Below, one piece after another: positions 16,466-25,950 of a DNA stretch of 64,000 nt. The notes below the pieces were generated by a model. That model was not told where the DNA came from and searched no databases. It saw only the letters and a program-made list of their open reading frames with translations. Source of the DNA: Caulobacter sp. Root343 (lineage in GTDB: Bacteria; Pseudomonadota; Alphaproteobacteria; Caulobacterales; Caulobacteraceae); the NCBI RefSeq assembly GCF_001425745.1, contig NZ_LMDF01000007.1, positions 939,126-1,003,125 of the forward strand. Reading direction: 5' to 3'. How positions within the stretch are numbered: position 1 is the first letter of the stretch; each line of letters opens with the position of its first letter. The position numbers and the translations under genes were made by a program.

Positions 16466-16786
16466 ATGCCTCAGGGCGACAAGAGCAAGTACACCGATAA
16501 GCAGGAGCGCAAGGCCGACCACATCGCCGAAGGCTACGAGGCGCGCGGCGTCTCGGAGAAGGAAGCTGAGCGGCGGGCGTGGGCGACGGTCAACAAGGAC
16601 GACGGCGGCGGCAAGAAGGCTGGCGGTTCCGGTCGCGGCAAGCACACCGGCCATCCGGCGGCCCACAAGGGCGGCGAGAAAGGCGGTGAAGCCTCGGCCC
16701 ACCGCAGCGCCGCCGATCGGTCAGCCTCGGCCAAGAAGGCCGCCGCGACCCGCAAGCGCAACGCCGAACACCACGCCCATCACTGA
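16466..16786 (+). CDS. Small basic conserved protein (often labelled plasmid stabilization protein)
   Basis: A 106-residue hydrophilic protein with a conserved N-terminal part (KSKYTDKQERKADHIAEGYE, then GVSEKEAERRAWATVNK) and a low-complexity Gly/Lys/His tail ending in HHAHH. A GAGGAGA Shine-Dalgarno lies upstream. Homologues from memory are annotated as plasmid stabilization proteins, without experimental basis I know of. The Lys/Ala-rich tail suggests nucleic-acid binding or stress protection. Its stop overlaps the convergent membrane protein gene by 7 bases. Confidence 0.75.
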   Translation: MPQGDKSKYTDKQERKADHIAEGYEARGVSEKEAERRAWATVNKDDGGGKKAGGSGRGKHTGHPAAHKGGEKGGEASAHRSAADRSASAKKAAATRKRNAEHHAHH

Positions 16787-17541
16787 ACGGCGGGCTCGGC
16801 CTCGGGCTCACGCTCGGCGGTCCGCCGCCACAGGGCGAAGGCCGCGCCGGTCAGGGTCAGGGCCACCGCCGTCATCGTCCATTCCATGCGGCTGGTCGGC
16901 TCGGCGATGACGCGCGGAATGTGAAGCAGCACCACGAAACTGGCCATCATGCCGAAGATCGCGGGTCCCGCCGCCTTCAGCCCGCGATTGGACAGGAAGG
17001 CCAGACCCGCCAGGACGTGCCCTGCCCCGGTCGCCGCGGCCCAACCCGTCCGCCAGGGCAGCCAGGCCGGAACCATCTGGGCCGTGAAGGCCAGGTAGAC
17101 GAAGTGCGACAGACCGAAGACCAGCAGGCAAAGGCCAAAGGCTATCCGGCTCGAAAAAGTTAGGCGGCGTCGCCAGGTCTCCGCCTCGAGGGTGTCAGCG
17201 AAGAGGGCGACGCCGCCCGCCGCCATGGCCGCGCTCTCGGCCACGCCCAGCCATTCGGCCACGGAGCCGGGCTGGAGGGCGACATGGGGGCCGTGGAGCA
17301 GGACGGCCCAGACACCGAAGAAGATCGCCAGGAGCAGCCGCCCCTCCCGCGCCAAGCGCGGCAGGACCGCCGCCAGGGCGGCGCCGGCCATGGCGGCGGC
17401 GGAGACGGAAGCCAGCACGGACCGGAGAGGAACGTGTTCCGGCACGGGCTGCCATTGGAAGGCGAAGTCGCCGGAGATCAGCCCCAGGACACCCAGCACG
17501 AACGCGCCCAGCGCATAGAGAACCGCCTTCACCGACACCAT
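16780..17541 (-). CDS. Polytopic membrane protein of unknown function (DoxX-like)
   Basis: The 253-residue product has about seven hydrophobic helices. I start it at the ATG of 17541 (MVSVKAVLYALGAF), which leads directly into the first helix; the longer frame adds 33 non-conserved residues. The segment GLCLLVFGLSHFVYLAFTAQMVPAWLPW followed by GAGHVLAGLAFL resembles DoxX-family proteins. No catalytic motif is evident. Confidence 0.72.
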   Translation of the reverse strand: MVSVKAVLYALGAFVLGVLGLISGDFAFQWQPVPEHVPLRSVLASVSAAAMAGAALAAVLPRLAREGRLLLAIFFGVWAVLLHGPHVALQPGSVAEWLGVAESAAMAAGGVALFADTLEAETWRRRLTFSSRIAFGLCLLVFGLSHFVYLAFTAQMVPAWLPWRTGWAAATGAGHVLAGLAFLSNRGLKAAGPAIFGMMASFVVLLHIPRVIAEPTSRMEWTMTAVALTLTGAAFALWRRTAEREPEAEPAVQ

Positions 17542-17621
17542 CGCCCGCCCCGCTCCTGAACCTCGGTAGGCGCAGAATGGCAGGCGCGGCCACGCCGAAC
17601 TTGGGTTTTGTTGCGCTTGGC

Positions 17622-18458
17622 TCAGGCCATCCCGCGCCACGCTCTCGGCGGCCGGCCGAACGCGTCACGGAAGGTATGGTTGAAGTACGAGAGGTCGTTG
17701 AAGCCGACGTTCAGGGCGATGGTCGTGATCGGCGCCTTGGTGTCCAGCAACTGGTCGGCGGCGGCTTTCAGGCGCGCGCCGATTTGGAACTGACGCGGGG
17801 TTTCGCCCGTGACGTCGCGAAAGGCCCGAATGAAGTGATAGCGCGACAGTCCGGCGCTGGCGGCCAGGGTCGTCAGGGGGAGAGCCTCGGCGTAGCGGCG
17901 CTCGATCTCGTGCGCCACCTCACGGACCCGCCGATGATCCACCCGGCTGGCGTCGCGCCGGCGCACCCGCCGTCCCAAGGCCAGGGCCGCGGCCGTGACG
18001 CCGACGACGGCCTCTTCCTGCGGACGAGGATCGCGCGCCAGGCGACGGATCGCCCCATAGAGCGGTGCGGTCGCGCGTCCGGGCGCCACGGCGGCGACCG
18101 CGAACCGTCCTTCGGAGCATCGCAGATCTTCGGCTAGCTCGGCCAGCAGCCCTTCGTCCAAGGCCAGCACCGCGCGACGGTTGCCGGCGTCGTCCAGATG
18201 CAGACAGCCGAAGCGCTCCTCGGCGTTGCCCAGCACGATCGCGCCCGGCGAGACGGTCGCGGCGCCGCAAGGGGTCAGATAGTCGAACAGGCCCGACACC
18301 ACGGCCCCGATCGCCGAGCGGGCATAGCGGTGCTCGGCCAAGGTCCGGGCCGGCGCGCGGCAACGGACGTCGCCCACGCCGTAGAGGCCGCCCCGGTTGG
18401 CCAGCAGCGGACCGTCGACCTCGACCCGGAATGCCTGTTCGCCCCCGGTCGAGCTCAT
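17622..18458 (-). CDS. AraC-family transcriptional regulator
   Basis: This 278-residue protein has an N-terminal cupin-like sensor region and a C-terminal double helix-turn-helix of the AraC/XylS type: LTTLAASAGLSRYHFIRAF with RDVTGETPRQF, then ITTIALNVGFNDLSYFNHTF with FGRPPRAWR. I place the start at ATG 18458, just after the DUF2147 gene stop; a longer start would overlap that gene. The effector and targets are not evident; the DUF2147 gene upstream may be in the same transcript. Confidence 0.87.
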   Translation of the reverse strand: MSSTGGEQAFRVEVDGPLLANRGGLYGVGDVRCRAPARTLAEHRYARSAIGAVVSGLFDYLTPCGAATVSPGAIVLGNAEERFGCLHLDDAGNRRAVLALDEGLLAELAEDLRCSEGRFAVAAVAPGRATAPLYGAIRRLARDPRPQEEAVVGVTAAALALGRRVRRRDASRVDHRRVREVAHEIERRYAEALPLTTLAASAGLSRYHFIRAFRDVTGETPRQFQIGARLKAAADQLLDTKAPITTIALNVGFNDLSYFNHTFRDAFGRPPRAWRGMA

Positions 18459-18463
18459 GGACT

Positions 18464-18934
18464 CTACAGCGCTCGGCCGGTCGGGGCGCTCGCGGTGTCG
18501 ATCCGCGTCCAGATCTGCGATTTGCACAGGATGTTGGGCAGCAGACAGCCCTTGGCCCGCAAGGAGGCGCGGTCCAGAAGCTTAACCTGGCCCGAGAACG
18601 TCATGTCCAGATCGGGCACGAACACCTTGCCCTTCCACTCGTTGGGATCGGAGACGCGGAAGTCGCGCAGCAGCTGCATGCCGACCAGGTCCTGGTTGTT
18701 CTTCTTCTTCACGTCAGCCCGCGCGTCGGCGCTGGCCCAGACGACGACGCCGCAGGTGCGCGCATCGCACGGCTTGATCTCGATGTGGACGCTGCCCTTG
18801 GGATTGCGCCAGACGCCGTAGATATCACCGGCGCGCGGCGGCGGGGCGTCCGCGGCCAGGGCCGCGCCGGCGACGCTCCATAGCGCCAGCCCGATCGCGG
18901 CCAATCGCGTTCCGCTCGACATCGTTCGGCTCAT
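18464..18934 (-). CDS. DUF2147 family exported protein
   Basis: The 156-residue protein has a signal peptide (about 1-27) and the DUF2147 pattern: GDIYGVWRNPKGSVHIEI with a Cys pair (CDARTCG), then LLRDFRVSDPNEWKGKVFVPD and a C-terminal Cys-containing CLLPNILCKSQIW. These are small lipocalin-like periplasmic proteins of unknown function found widely in Gram-negatives. The four Cys residues probably form disulfides. Confidence 0.85.
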   Translation of the reverse strand: MSRTMSSGTRLAAIGLALWSVAGAALAADAPPPRAGDIYGVWRNPKGSVHIEIKPCDARTCGVVVWASADARADVKKKNNQDLVGMQLLRDFRVSDPNEWKGKVFVPDLDMTFSGQVKLLDRASLRAKGCLLPNILCKSQIWTRIDTASAPTGRAL

Positions 18935-19067
18935 CCGGTCCGTCCTTCTCTGGTCGGCATGTGCGCACGCGACCCAAGGGCGCGAGGCTAGACGTTCCAG
19001 AAGACCAGGTGAAGCCGTCAGAATCGAGGCGAGATCCCGGTTTCAGGTTTCGGCGATCTTCCGGGCC

Positions 19068-19730
19068 TCAGCCCTTGGGCTGAGCGACGACGCGCAGGTA
19101 CGGCTTCAGGGTCTTCCAGCCGTCCGGATACTTGGCGGCGGCCTGTTCGTCGCTGACGCTGGGCGGAATGATGACGTCCTGGCCCGGGCGCCAGTTCACC
19201 GGCGTCGCCACCGTGTGCCGGGCCGTCAGCTGGCACGAGTCTAGCAGGCGCAGCACCTCGTCGAAGTCGCGGCCCGACGTCATCGGGTAGATCAGCATCG
19301 CCTTGATCTTCTTATCGGGCCCGATGATGAACACCGCCCGCACCGTGGCGTTGTCGGCGGCCGTGCGGCCGTCCGAGGTGTCGCCCGCGCCCTCGGGGAG
19401 CATGTCATAGAGCTTGGCGACCTTCAGGTCGGTGTCGCCGATCATCGGGAAATTGACCGCGTGGCCCTGGGTTTCCTCGATGTCGGCCGCCCAACGCGCG
19501 TGATTGTCCACCGGATCGACGCTGAGCCCGATCACCTTGGTGTTGCGCTTGTCGAATTCTGGCTTGAGGCCCGCCATATAGCCCAGCTCGGTCGTGCAGA
19601 CCGGCGTGAAGTCCTTGGGGTGCGAGAACAGGATGGCCCAGCCGTCGCCGATCCAGTCGTGGAAGGTGATCTCGCCTTGGGTGGTCTGGGCCGTGAAGTT
19701 CGGCGCCTCGGAATTGATCCTCAACGACAT
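19068..19730 (-). CDS. 1-Cys peroxiredoxin (Prx6/AhpC-TSA family)
   Basis: This 220-residue thioredoxin-fold peroxidase has the peroxidatic motif HPKDFTPVCTTELG with Cys45. Downstream landmarks of the Prx6 group are LSVDPVDNHARWAADIEET and the C-terminal SCQLTARHTVATPVNWRPG arch. It reduces hydrogen peroxide and alkyl hydroperoxides in the cytoplasm. The start at MSLRINSEAPNF (19730) was chosen because 22 upstream codons in frame look non-conserved. Confidence 0.93.
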   Translation of the reverse strand: MSLRINSEAPNFTAQTTQGEITFHDWIGDGWAILFSHPKDFTPVCTTELGYMAGLKPEFDKRNTKVIGLSVDPVDNHARWAADIEETQGHAVNFPMIGDTDLKVAKLYDMLPEGAGDTSDGRTAADNATVRAVFIIGPDKKIKAMLIYPMTSGRDFDEVLRLLDSCQLTARHTVATPVNWRPGQDVIIPPSVSDEQAAAKYPDGWKTLKPYLRVVAQPKG

Positions 19731-19833
19731 GGGCTTCGTCTCCGTCCGGATGGGCCGCGACGCGCACGCTGCGCATGACGACTTGGCTCGCGCCAACGTT
19801 TAGCAAAGTCGAGCGCGGCGGCTAGGCTGGTCC

Positions 19834-19848
19834 CGTGAAATATTCACG
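19834..19848. promoter_or_regulatory. Inverted repeat in the prx / galactanase intergenic region
   Basis: The sequence cgtgaaatattcacg has 6-bp inverted arms (CGTGAA/TTCACG) around 3 bases. It lies about 104 bases before the peroxiredoxin start and 121 bases before the GH53 start, so it could be an operator for either divergent gene. The binding protein is unknown. Confidence 0.35.
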
Positions 19849-19968
19849 TCCGAGCTCCGCACGCGAACCAGCAGGGGGACCGGCGGAAAACTGGCTTGAT
19901 TTATAGTACAATTACTCACACCTTCCGCCCGCCTCCATCACGGGGCGCGTCGGTCGGAAGGAAACGTC

Positions 19969-21099
19969 ATGCGGGGCAAACGCCACCTTACCCTGGCCCT
20001 CGCCGCCAGCCTGGTCAGCCTGGTCAGCCTGGGCGTCGCGCAAGCCGCCGAACCGACCATCTACCTCGGGGTCGACATTTCCTACGCGAACGAGATGGAC
20101 GATTGCGGCGCGGTCTACATGTCAGGTGGACAAAAGGTCGACCCGTATGGGTTCTTCAAGTCGGCCGGCGCCAATGTGGCGCGGATCCGGATCTGGAACG
20201 ATCCCGACTGGACGAAATACTCCAACCTGGCCGATGTGAAACGCAGCATCCGGCGCGCCAAGGCCGCCGGCCTGCGAGTGCTGTTGGACTTTCACTATTC
20301 CGACGACTGGGCCGACGGCGACAAGCAGATCGCGCCCAAGGCCTGGGCCGGCCTGTCGACGCCTGACCAAGCCAAGGCGCTGTACGCCTTCACCCACGAC
20401 ACCCTGACCGAACTGAACCGCGAGGGCTTGATGCCGGACTTGGTCCAGGTGGGCAACGAGACCAACGGCGAGATCGTCTCCAGCCTGGCCAAGGCCAAGG
20501 AGCCGATCCATTGGGACCGCAACGCCCTGCTATTCAACGCCGGGATCAAGGCGGTGCGGGACGCCGGCAAGGAGACCGGGACGAAACCGCGCGTGATGCT
20601 GCACATCGCCCAGCCCGAGAACGCCGAGCCGTGGTTCGAGGCGGCGACCAGGGCGGGAGTCACCGACTACGACATCATCGGTCTCAGCTACTACAGCAAG
20701 TGGTCTAAGCGTTCGATGGCGCAGCTGGGCCAGACGATCAGCCGCCTGCGAAACACCTACGCCGCCGAGGTGCTGGTGGTCGAGACAGCCTATCCGTTCA
20801 CCACCCAGAACAACGACGCGTCTCCAAACCTGCTCGGCGAGGACTCGCTGATCGCCGGCTATCCGGCCACGCCGGATGGTCAAAAACGGTATCTGGTCGA
20901 CCTGACCCAGCTGGTGCTGGCCAGCGGCGGCGTGGGCGTCTTCTACTGGGAACCCGCTTGGGTCTCGACCAAGACCTGCGGCACGCGCTGGGGCAAGGGC
21001 TCAAACTGGGAGAACGCCGCCCTGTTCGACTACAAGGGGAACGCTCTTGAGAGCGCCAAGGGCTGGCTGAAGCACCGCTACGTTCTACCGTCGAAGTGA
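19969..21099 (+). CDS. GH53 arabinogalactan endo-beta-1,4-galactanase
   Basis: The 376-residue protein has a signal peptide (about 1-27) and a GH53 TIM barrel: GVDISYANEM near the start, LLDFHYSDDWADG, the acid/base Glu164 in GNETNGE, and the nucleophile Glu272 in VVETAYPF. GH53 enzymes cut beta-1,4-galactan side chains of pectin. The next genes encode a sigma factor, FecR and a signal-transducing TonB receptor, so this is probably the hydrolase of a galactan-sensing uptake locus. Confidence 0.92.
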   Translation: MRGKRHLTLALAASLVSLVSLGVAQAAEPTIYLGVDISYANEMDDCGAVYMSGGQKVDPYGFFKSAGANVARIRIWNDPDWTKYSNLADVKRSIRRAKAAGLRVLLDFHYSDDWADGDKQIAPKAWAGLSTPDQAKALYAFTHDTLTELNREGLMPDLVQVGNETNGEIVSSLAKAKEPIHWDRNALLFNAGIKAVRDAGKETGTKPRVMLHIAQPENAEPWFEAATRAGVTDYDIIGLSYYSKWSKRSMAQLGQTISRLRNTYAAEVLVVETAYPFTTQNNDASPNLLGEDSLIAGYPATPDGQKRYLVDLTQLVLASGGVGVFYWEPAWVSTKTCGTRWGKGSNWENAALFDYKGNALESAKGWLKHRYVLPSK

Positions 21100-21300
21100 C
21101 GTTCAGGATCAGGCGGCCGAAGCGAGCGCTCGTCGATGGCCAAGCGGTCGCCGTTCCCCTGACGGGGCAACCTTGAACTGTCGCGCTCAACCCGCGATTA
21201 TCTGTTTAATAATATGAATGGAGATTTCCTGAGAACGACGGTATGGCTGTCGGATTAAGGGAGCGTCGGGCGCGAAGACGCGTCTGTCGAGGAGGTCGCG

Positions 21301-21855
21301 ATGCCGCGGGAAAACCCGGCGCAGCAGCAGGTGGGAACACCCGACGACGGGCAAATCGATCGCCTGAGCGCGCGGTATCGAGGCCCGCTGACCAGCTACT
21401 TCCTGCGCCGCGTCCATCGTCGCGACGAGGCCGAGGACCTGACCCAGGAGGTGTTCCTGCGCATGGTCCGCAGCCTGCAACGCCCGGACCGCGACGGCGG
21501 CGAGCGGATCGACAACCCCGAGGCCTTCCTGTTCCGGACCGCGGTGAACCTGCTGCGTGACCGGGCGCGCCGGGCCAAGACCTTCGCCGAACATCTGGCG
21601 GAAGCGGCCCATCGCGACGAAAACGTTGAGGTCCGTTCGCCCGAGCGCGTCTTACAGGGCAGGCAGTCCTTGCGATCCGCGCTGACCGCCTTGGAGGAAT
21701 TGGACGCCCGCACGCGCGACGTGTTCATCCTGCATCGACTGGAAGGGTTGAAACACGCCGAGATCGCGACGCTGTACGGCGTCTCGTCGAGTTCGATCGA
21801 GAAGTACATGATCAAGGCGCTGGCGCATCTGGCAAGGCGCGCTCGCGCGTTCTAG
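21301..21855 (+). CDS. FecI-type ECF sigma factor
   Basis: This 184-residue sigma factor has region 2 (DEAEDLTQEVFLRMV) and a region 4 helix-turn-helix (LKHAEIATLYGVSSSSIEKYM). FecI-type sigma factors are held by the FecR protein encoded next (9-base gap) and released when the TonB receptor binds its ligand. Here the likely target is the receptor gene at 22975 and perhaps the GH53 gene. Confidence 0.92.
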   Translation: MPRENPAQQQVGTPDDGQIDRLSARYRGPLTSYFLRRVHRRDEAEDLTQEVFLRMVRSLQRPDRDGGERIDNPEAFLFRTAVNLLRDRARRAKTFAEHLAEAAHRDENVEVRSPERVLQGRQSLRSALTALEELDARTRDVFILHRLEGLKHAEIATLYGVSSSSIEKYMIKALAHLARRARAF

Positions 21856-21864
21856 AGCAGGTCC

Positions 21865-22866
21865 GTGGCCCAATCCCCATCCGACAGCATCGTCCACGAA
21901 GACGCCGCGCGCTGGCTCATGCGCCTGCGCGCCGCGCCGAACGACGCCTCGACCTTCCAGGCCTTCCAAGACTGGCGCGACGCCGCGCCTGAACACCAGC
22001 AGGCCTTCGACGCCGTCCAGGAGAGCTGGGCGCTGTTCGGCGACCAGGCGGCCGCGCCGGAACTGCTGGTCCTGCGGCGCGACGCCCTGAACCGCGCGGA
22101 CGGGATCGGGCGGCGCGGGCTCGGGCTTGGCCGCCGAGGCTTCGCCGCGGGCCTCGCCGCCTTGGCCGTCGCGCCGTTGACGTTCTATGGCTGGCGGCGG
22201 CTGCGTCCCGGCGCTCGCCAGACCCTGCGGACCGAGGTCGGCGAACAGCGCACGGTCACCCTCTCGGACGGCAGCCGGGTTTCCCTGGACGCCAACACCC
22301 TGGTCAAGGTCACCTATTCGCCCGCCATGCGCCTGGCCGAGCTGGTCGAGGGGCGCGCCCATTTCGAGGTGGCCAAGGACAAGACTCGCCCGATGAAGGT
22401 GCGGGCCGGCACGCGCACCGTGACCGCCCTGGGCACCGCCTTCACCGTCGAGCACGAGGGCCAGCGCGTCGTCGTCACCCTGGTCGAAGGCCGCGTGGCG
22501 GTGACCGAAGCCGCGCCGGAACGCGGCGTCGCCCCGCCGCCGAAAGAATTGGCTCCGCAGCAGCAACTGGTCTTCGCCGCCAACGCTACGCCACGCATGC
22601 ATGAAGCCGTCGACGTCGAGCGGGCCATGGCCTGGCGCGAGGGCAAGCTGGTGTTCGACGACGAAACCCTGGCCGACGCCGTCGCCCGCATGAACAACTA
22701 TTCGCAGGTGAAGATCGTCGTCGAGGACGCCCCCGCCCGGGCTCTGAAGATCAGCGGCATTTTCAACGCCGGCGACTCGCCGGCGTTCGTCGAGGCCGTG
22801 CAGAGCTATTTTCCGGTCGACGTATCGACAGGCGAATTCGTCATCCAGATCCGCTCCCGAAGCTGA
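21865..22866 (+). CDS. FecR-family anti-sigma factor / sigma regulator
   Basis: The 333-residue protein has an N-terminal cytoplasmic sigma-binding part (DUF4880-like, WLMRLRAAPNDASTFQAFQDW), a transmembrane helix at about 90-108, a periplasmic FecR domain (RTEVGEQRTVTLSDGSRVSLD, VKVRAGTRTVTALGTAFTV) and a C-terminal STN-like segment (KISGIFNAGDSPAFVEAV) that would contact the receptor. The start is GTG. It relays receptor occupancy to the preceding sigma factor. Confidence 0.92.
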   Translation: MAQSPSDSIVHEDAARWLMRLRAAPNDASTFQAFQDWRDAAPEHQQAFDAVQESWALFGDQAAAPELLVLRRDALNRADGIGRRGLGLGRRGFAAGLAALAVAPLTFYGWRRLRPGARQTLRTEVGEQRTVTLSDGSRVSLDANTLVKVTYSPAMRLAELVEGRAHFEVAKDKTRPMKVRAGTRTVTALGTAFTVEHEGQRVVVTLVEGRVAVTEAAPERGVAPPPKELAPQQQLVFAANATPRMHEAVDVERAMAWREGKLVFDDETLADAVARMNNYSQVKIVVEDAPARALKISGIFNAGDSPAFVEAVQSYFPVDVSTGEFVIQIRSRS

Positions 22867-22974
22867 TTGGCGCCGACCTGAAGTTTTTCTTGAGGGCGTC
22901 GGGAGAAAGCGCGTCGTAACCCATATCCGCGGGTTCAAGAGCCGAGACGGCCACCACGGACAGGGAGGGAAACG

Positions 22975-25950
22975 ATGACAAGCCACCGTCCGTACGGACG
23001 TCGCCACGGTCTTTGCGCCGGCGCCGCGAGCGCCATTCTGTTGACCAGTGTCGCGGCCGCCGCGCCAGCCTTGGCGCAGGGCCAAGCCGCCGTCGCCCAG
23101 ACCTATGAATTCAATATTCCGGCCAAGGATCTCGACCAGGCCCTGAAGGCGTTCGGTGACCGATCGAACACCCAGGTGCTGTTCACCAAGGCCGTGGTTC
23201 AGGGGCGCAAGAGCCCTGCCCTGCGCGGCCGCTATACCAGCGCCGAGGCCTTGGACCTGCTGCTCAAGGGGGCGGACCTCAACTACCAGCGCACCGCCTC
23301 GAACGTGGTCCTGATCCGCGAGGCCGCGCCGCCGTCATCCATGGCCGGGTCGGCCGCCGAGGCGCCGGCGTCGACAGCGGCGCAGGAAAGCGTCGCCCTC
23401 GATGAAGTCGTCGTCACCGGCGTGCGCAAGAGCCTGCGCGAAGCCCTGGATGTGAAGCGCGGCTCCGACAAAGTGGTGGAAGCTATCTCGGCCAAGGACA
23501 TCGGCGTCCTGCCCGACGTCACCATCGCCGAATCCATCGCCCGCCTGCCGGGCGTCAACGCCACTCGCGATCGTGGCAACGACAGCCAGGCCGTGGTCCG
23601 AGGCCTGGGCGCCCGCCTGGTGCTGGGCACGGTCAACGGCCGCGAGGTCGCCTCGTCCGAGCCCGACCGGAACGTGCGTTGGGAGATCTACCCCTCGGAG
23701 GTCGTCTCGGGGGTGCAGGTCTACAAGTCGCAATCAGCCGACCTGGTCGCCGGCGGCGTCGCCGCCACCATCAACATCTCGACCATCGACCCGCTGGACT
23801 ACAAAGGGCCCGAGTTCGTGCTGCGCGCCGGCCCGGTCTTCTACGATGGCGGCAAGGACATCCCGAACTACAAGACGACCGGCTATCGCGGCTCGGGGTC
23901 TTGGGTTCACAAGATCAACGACGACCTCGCGGTCGTCCTGGGGGTGACCGCCCAGCGGCAGAAGAACGGCTACGGCTCGTTCACGGGGTGGGGCTACAAC
24001 GATTCCAACGCTCGCCCGCCGGCTGGCGCCAGCGACTATTCGAGCGATCTGAACCGCGACGGCAAGGTCGACTACACGCCGTGGGGCGCGCAGATGTCGG
24101 CCAGCCGCATCGACCAGAAGCGCACCGGCGTGTCGGGCGGCCTGCAGTACAAGCCGACCGACCACTTCGAACTGAAAGCCGACGCCCTCTATTCGAAGAT
24201 CAAGATCACCGAGGTCCAGGACCAGACCGTCTGGGGCGCCAACAACTGGGGCAACTGGAACCGGGGCGACGGGACCAACACCGGCTGGAACGACGGCGAC
24301 TATCACGCCGCCGGCGCTTCCTTCACGCTGATCAACAACGCCGTCGTGGCCGCCACCGTACCCTTCAGCTCGGTGCAGACGGTGCTGGCCAAGTACACCG
24401 AGGACAAGGACCTTTTCGCGGGCGGCGTGAACGGCAAGTGGACCGGCGACCAGTGGACCGTGGCCGGCGACATCTCCTACTCGAAGGCCAAGCGCGACAA
24501 CACCTGGAAGGCCGTGCGCTTCGAGGCCTGGCCGACGTCGACCAGCTTCGACTGGCGGGCCGGAAAGACGCCGACCATCACGACCAGCCAGGACAGCATC
24601 AGCCTGTCACAGACGGCCGACCTCGCCGGCTCGCACGACGGCCCCGAGCGCCTGAACGATGAGCTGAAGGCCGCGGCCTTGGACTTCACCCGCGACTTCG
24701 GCGGCGAAAGCGTCTTCAAGAGCGTGCAGTTCGGCGCCCGCGCTTCGGATCGCACCAAGGACCACGTCAGCTTCAGCTTCGCCCCGTCGGCCACCGGCGC
24801 GACGATCCCGACCAGTCTGCTCACCGCGTACAAGCTCGACGACGGCGCCAACGTCCCGGCCTTGCTGACGGGCGACATCGACAAGATCGCGACGGTCGCC
24901 TACGGCGCCAACGCTTTTGCTGTCTCCAAGGCCACGGAGGAGCTGGCCGAGCGCTGGGCGGTCAACGAGAAGGTCTACGAAGGCTACGCCAAGCTGAACT
25001 TCGCGGGCGACGGCGTCGGAGGTTCGTGGGTCAGCGGCAATATCGGCGCCCGCCTGGTCCATACCCAGACCAGCAGCGACGGCCAGCAGCAGAACACCGC
25101 CAGCGCCTTCACGGCCGTGACGGTGGACAACAAGTACACGGACCTCCTGCCCTCGGCGAACGCCAAGTTCGACTTCGGCGACGGCAAGCTGTTCCGCCTG
25201 GGCGTGGCCAAGGTCATCGCGCGTCCGCCGCTGGACGAACTGCGCGCCAGTCGCACCCTGGCCAACTGGTCGCCCTGGACCGGCAGCGCCGGCAATCCGA
25301 AGCTGAAGCCTTTCGAGGCGATCCAGTTCGACGCCTCGGCCGAATACTATTTCCGTCCGGAAGCCCTGGTGGCGTTGTCCTACTACTACAAGGACGTCGA
25401 CTCCTACATCGGTTGGAAGCAGACCCCGGTCACGTTCGGCGGCCAAACCTACACCGTGGCCAGCCCGGCCAACGGCGGCAGCGGCCACATCCAGGGCGTC
25501 GAGCTGACGTTCCAGACGCCGTTCTTCTTCCTGCCGGGCCCGCTGAGCAAGTTCGGGATCTATTCGAACTACGCCTATGTGGAGTCGAACCTGAAGGAGT
25601 TCTCGCCGGCCAACAATCCGCTGCGGATGACGGGTCTGGCCAAGAACACGGCCACGGTCGACCTCTGGTACGCCAACGGCCCGGTCGAGGCCCGCCTGGG
25701 TTGGAAATACCACTCGCCGATGACCGTCATCTACGGCTGGAACGGCGCGGACCTGCAGACCCTGGAGGCCGAGAAGACCCTCGACTTCAGCTCGTCCTAC
25801 ACCGTCAACGACCACGTCGCCGTGCGCTTCCAGGTCAACAACCTGACCAACGAAGCGCTGCGGATGTATCGCGACAACGACCCCAATCGGATCGGCCGCT
25901 ACGACAGCTACGGCCGTCGCTATCTGATGGACGTGACGGTGAAGTTCTAA
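22975..25950 (+). CDS. TonB-dependent receptor with STN signalling domain (TonB-Xanth-Caul type)
   Basis: This 991-residue outer-membrane receptor has a signal peptide (1-35), a secretin/TonB short N-terminal domain (STN, about 44-116) that signals to FecR, a TonB box (DEVVVTG, 143-149), a plug (about 155-260) and a 22-strand barrel ending in a terminal Phe. Its plug (SIARLPGVNATRDRGNDSQAVVRGLG) is of the large family common in Xanthomonas and Caulobacter for carbohydrate uptake. Position after GH53, sigma and FecR suggests import of galacto-oligosaccharides. Confidence 0.93.
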   Translation: MTSHRPYGRRHGLCAGAASAILLTSVAAAAPALAQGQAAVAQTYEFNIPAKDLDQALKAFGDRSNTQVLFTKAVVQGRKSPALRGRYTSAEALDLLLKGADLNYQRTASNVVLIREAAPPSSMAGSAAEAPASTAAQESVALDEVVVTGVRKSLREALDVKRGSDKVVEAISAKDIGVLPDVTIAESIARLPGVNATRDRGNDSQAVVRGLGARLVLGTVNGREVASSEPDRNVRWEIYPSEVVSGVQVYKSQSADLVAGGVAATINISTIDPLDYKGPEFVLRAGPVFYDGGKDIPNYKTTGYRGSGSWVHKINDDLAVVLGVTAQRQKNGYGSFTGWGYNDSNARPPAGASDYSSDLNRDGKVDYTPWGAQMSASRIDQKRTGVSGGLQYKPTDHFELKADALYSKIKITEVQDQTVWGANNWGNWNRGDGTNTGWNDGDYHAAGASFTLINNAVVAATVPFSSVQTVLAKYTEDKDLFAGGVNGKWTGDQWTVAGDISYSKAKRDNTWKAVRFEAWPTSTSFDWRAGKTPTITTSQDSISLSQTADLAGSHDGPERLNDELKAAALDFTRDFGGESVFKSVQFGARASDRTKDHVSFSFAPSATGATIPTSLLTAYKLDDGANVPALLTGDIDKIATVAYGANAFAVSKATEELAERWAVNEKVYEGYAKLNFAGDGVGGSWVSGNIGARLVHTQTSSDGQQQNTASAFTAVTVDNKYTDLLPSANAKFDFGDGKLFRLGVAKVIARPPLDELRASRTLANWSPWTGSAGNPKLKPFEAIQFDASAEYYFRPEALVALSYYYKDVDSYIGWKQTPVTFGGQTYTVASPANGGSGHIQGVELTFQTPFFFLPGPLSKFGIYSNYAYVESNLKEFSPANNPLRMTGLAKNTATVDLWYANGPVEARLGWKYHSPMTVIYGWNGADLQTLEAEKTLDFSSSYTVNDHVAVRFQVNNLTNEALRMYRDNDPNRIGRYDSYGRRYLMDVTVKF

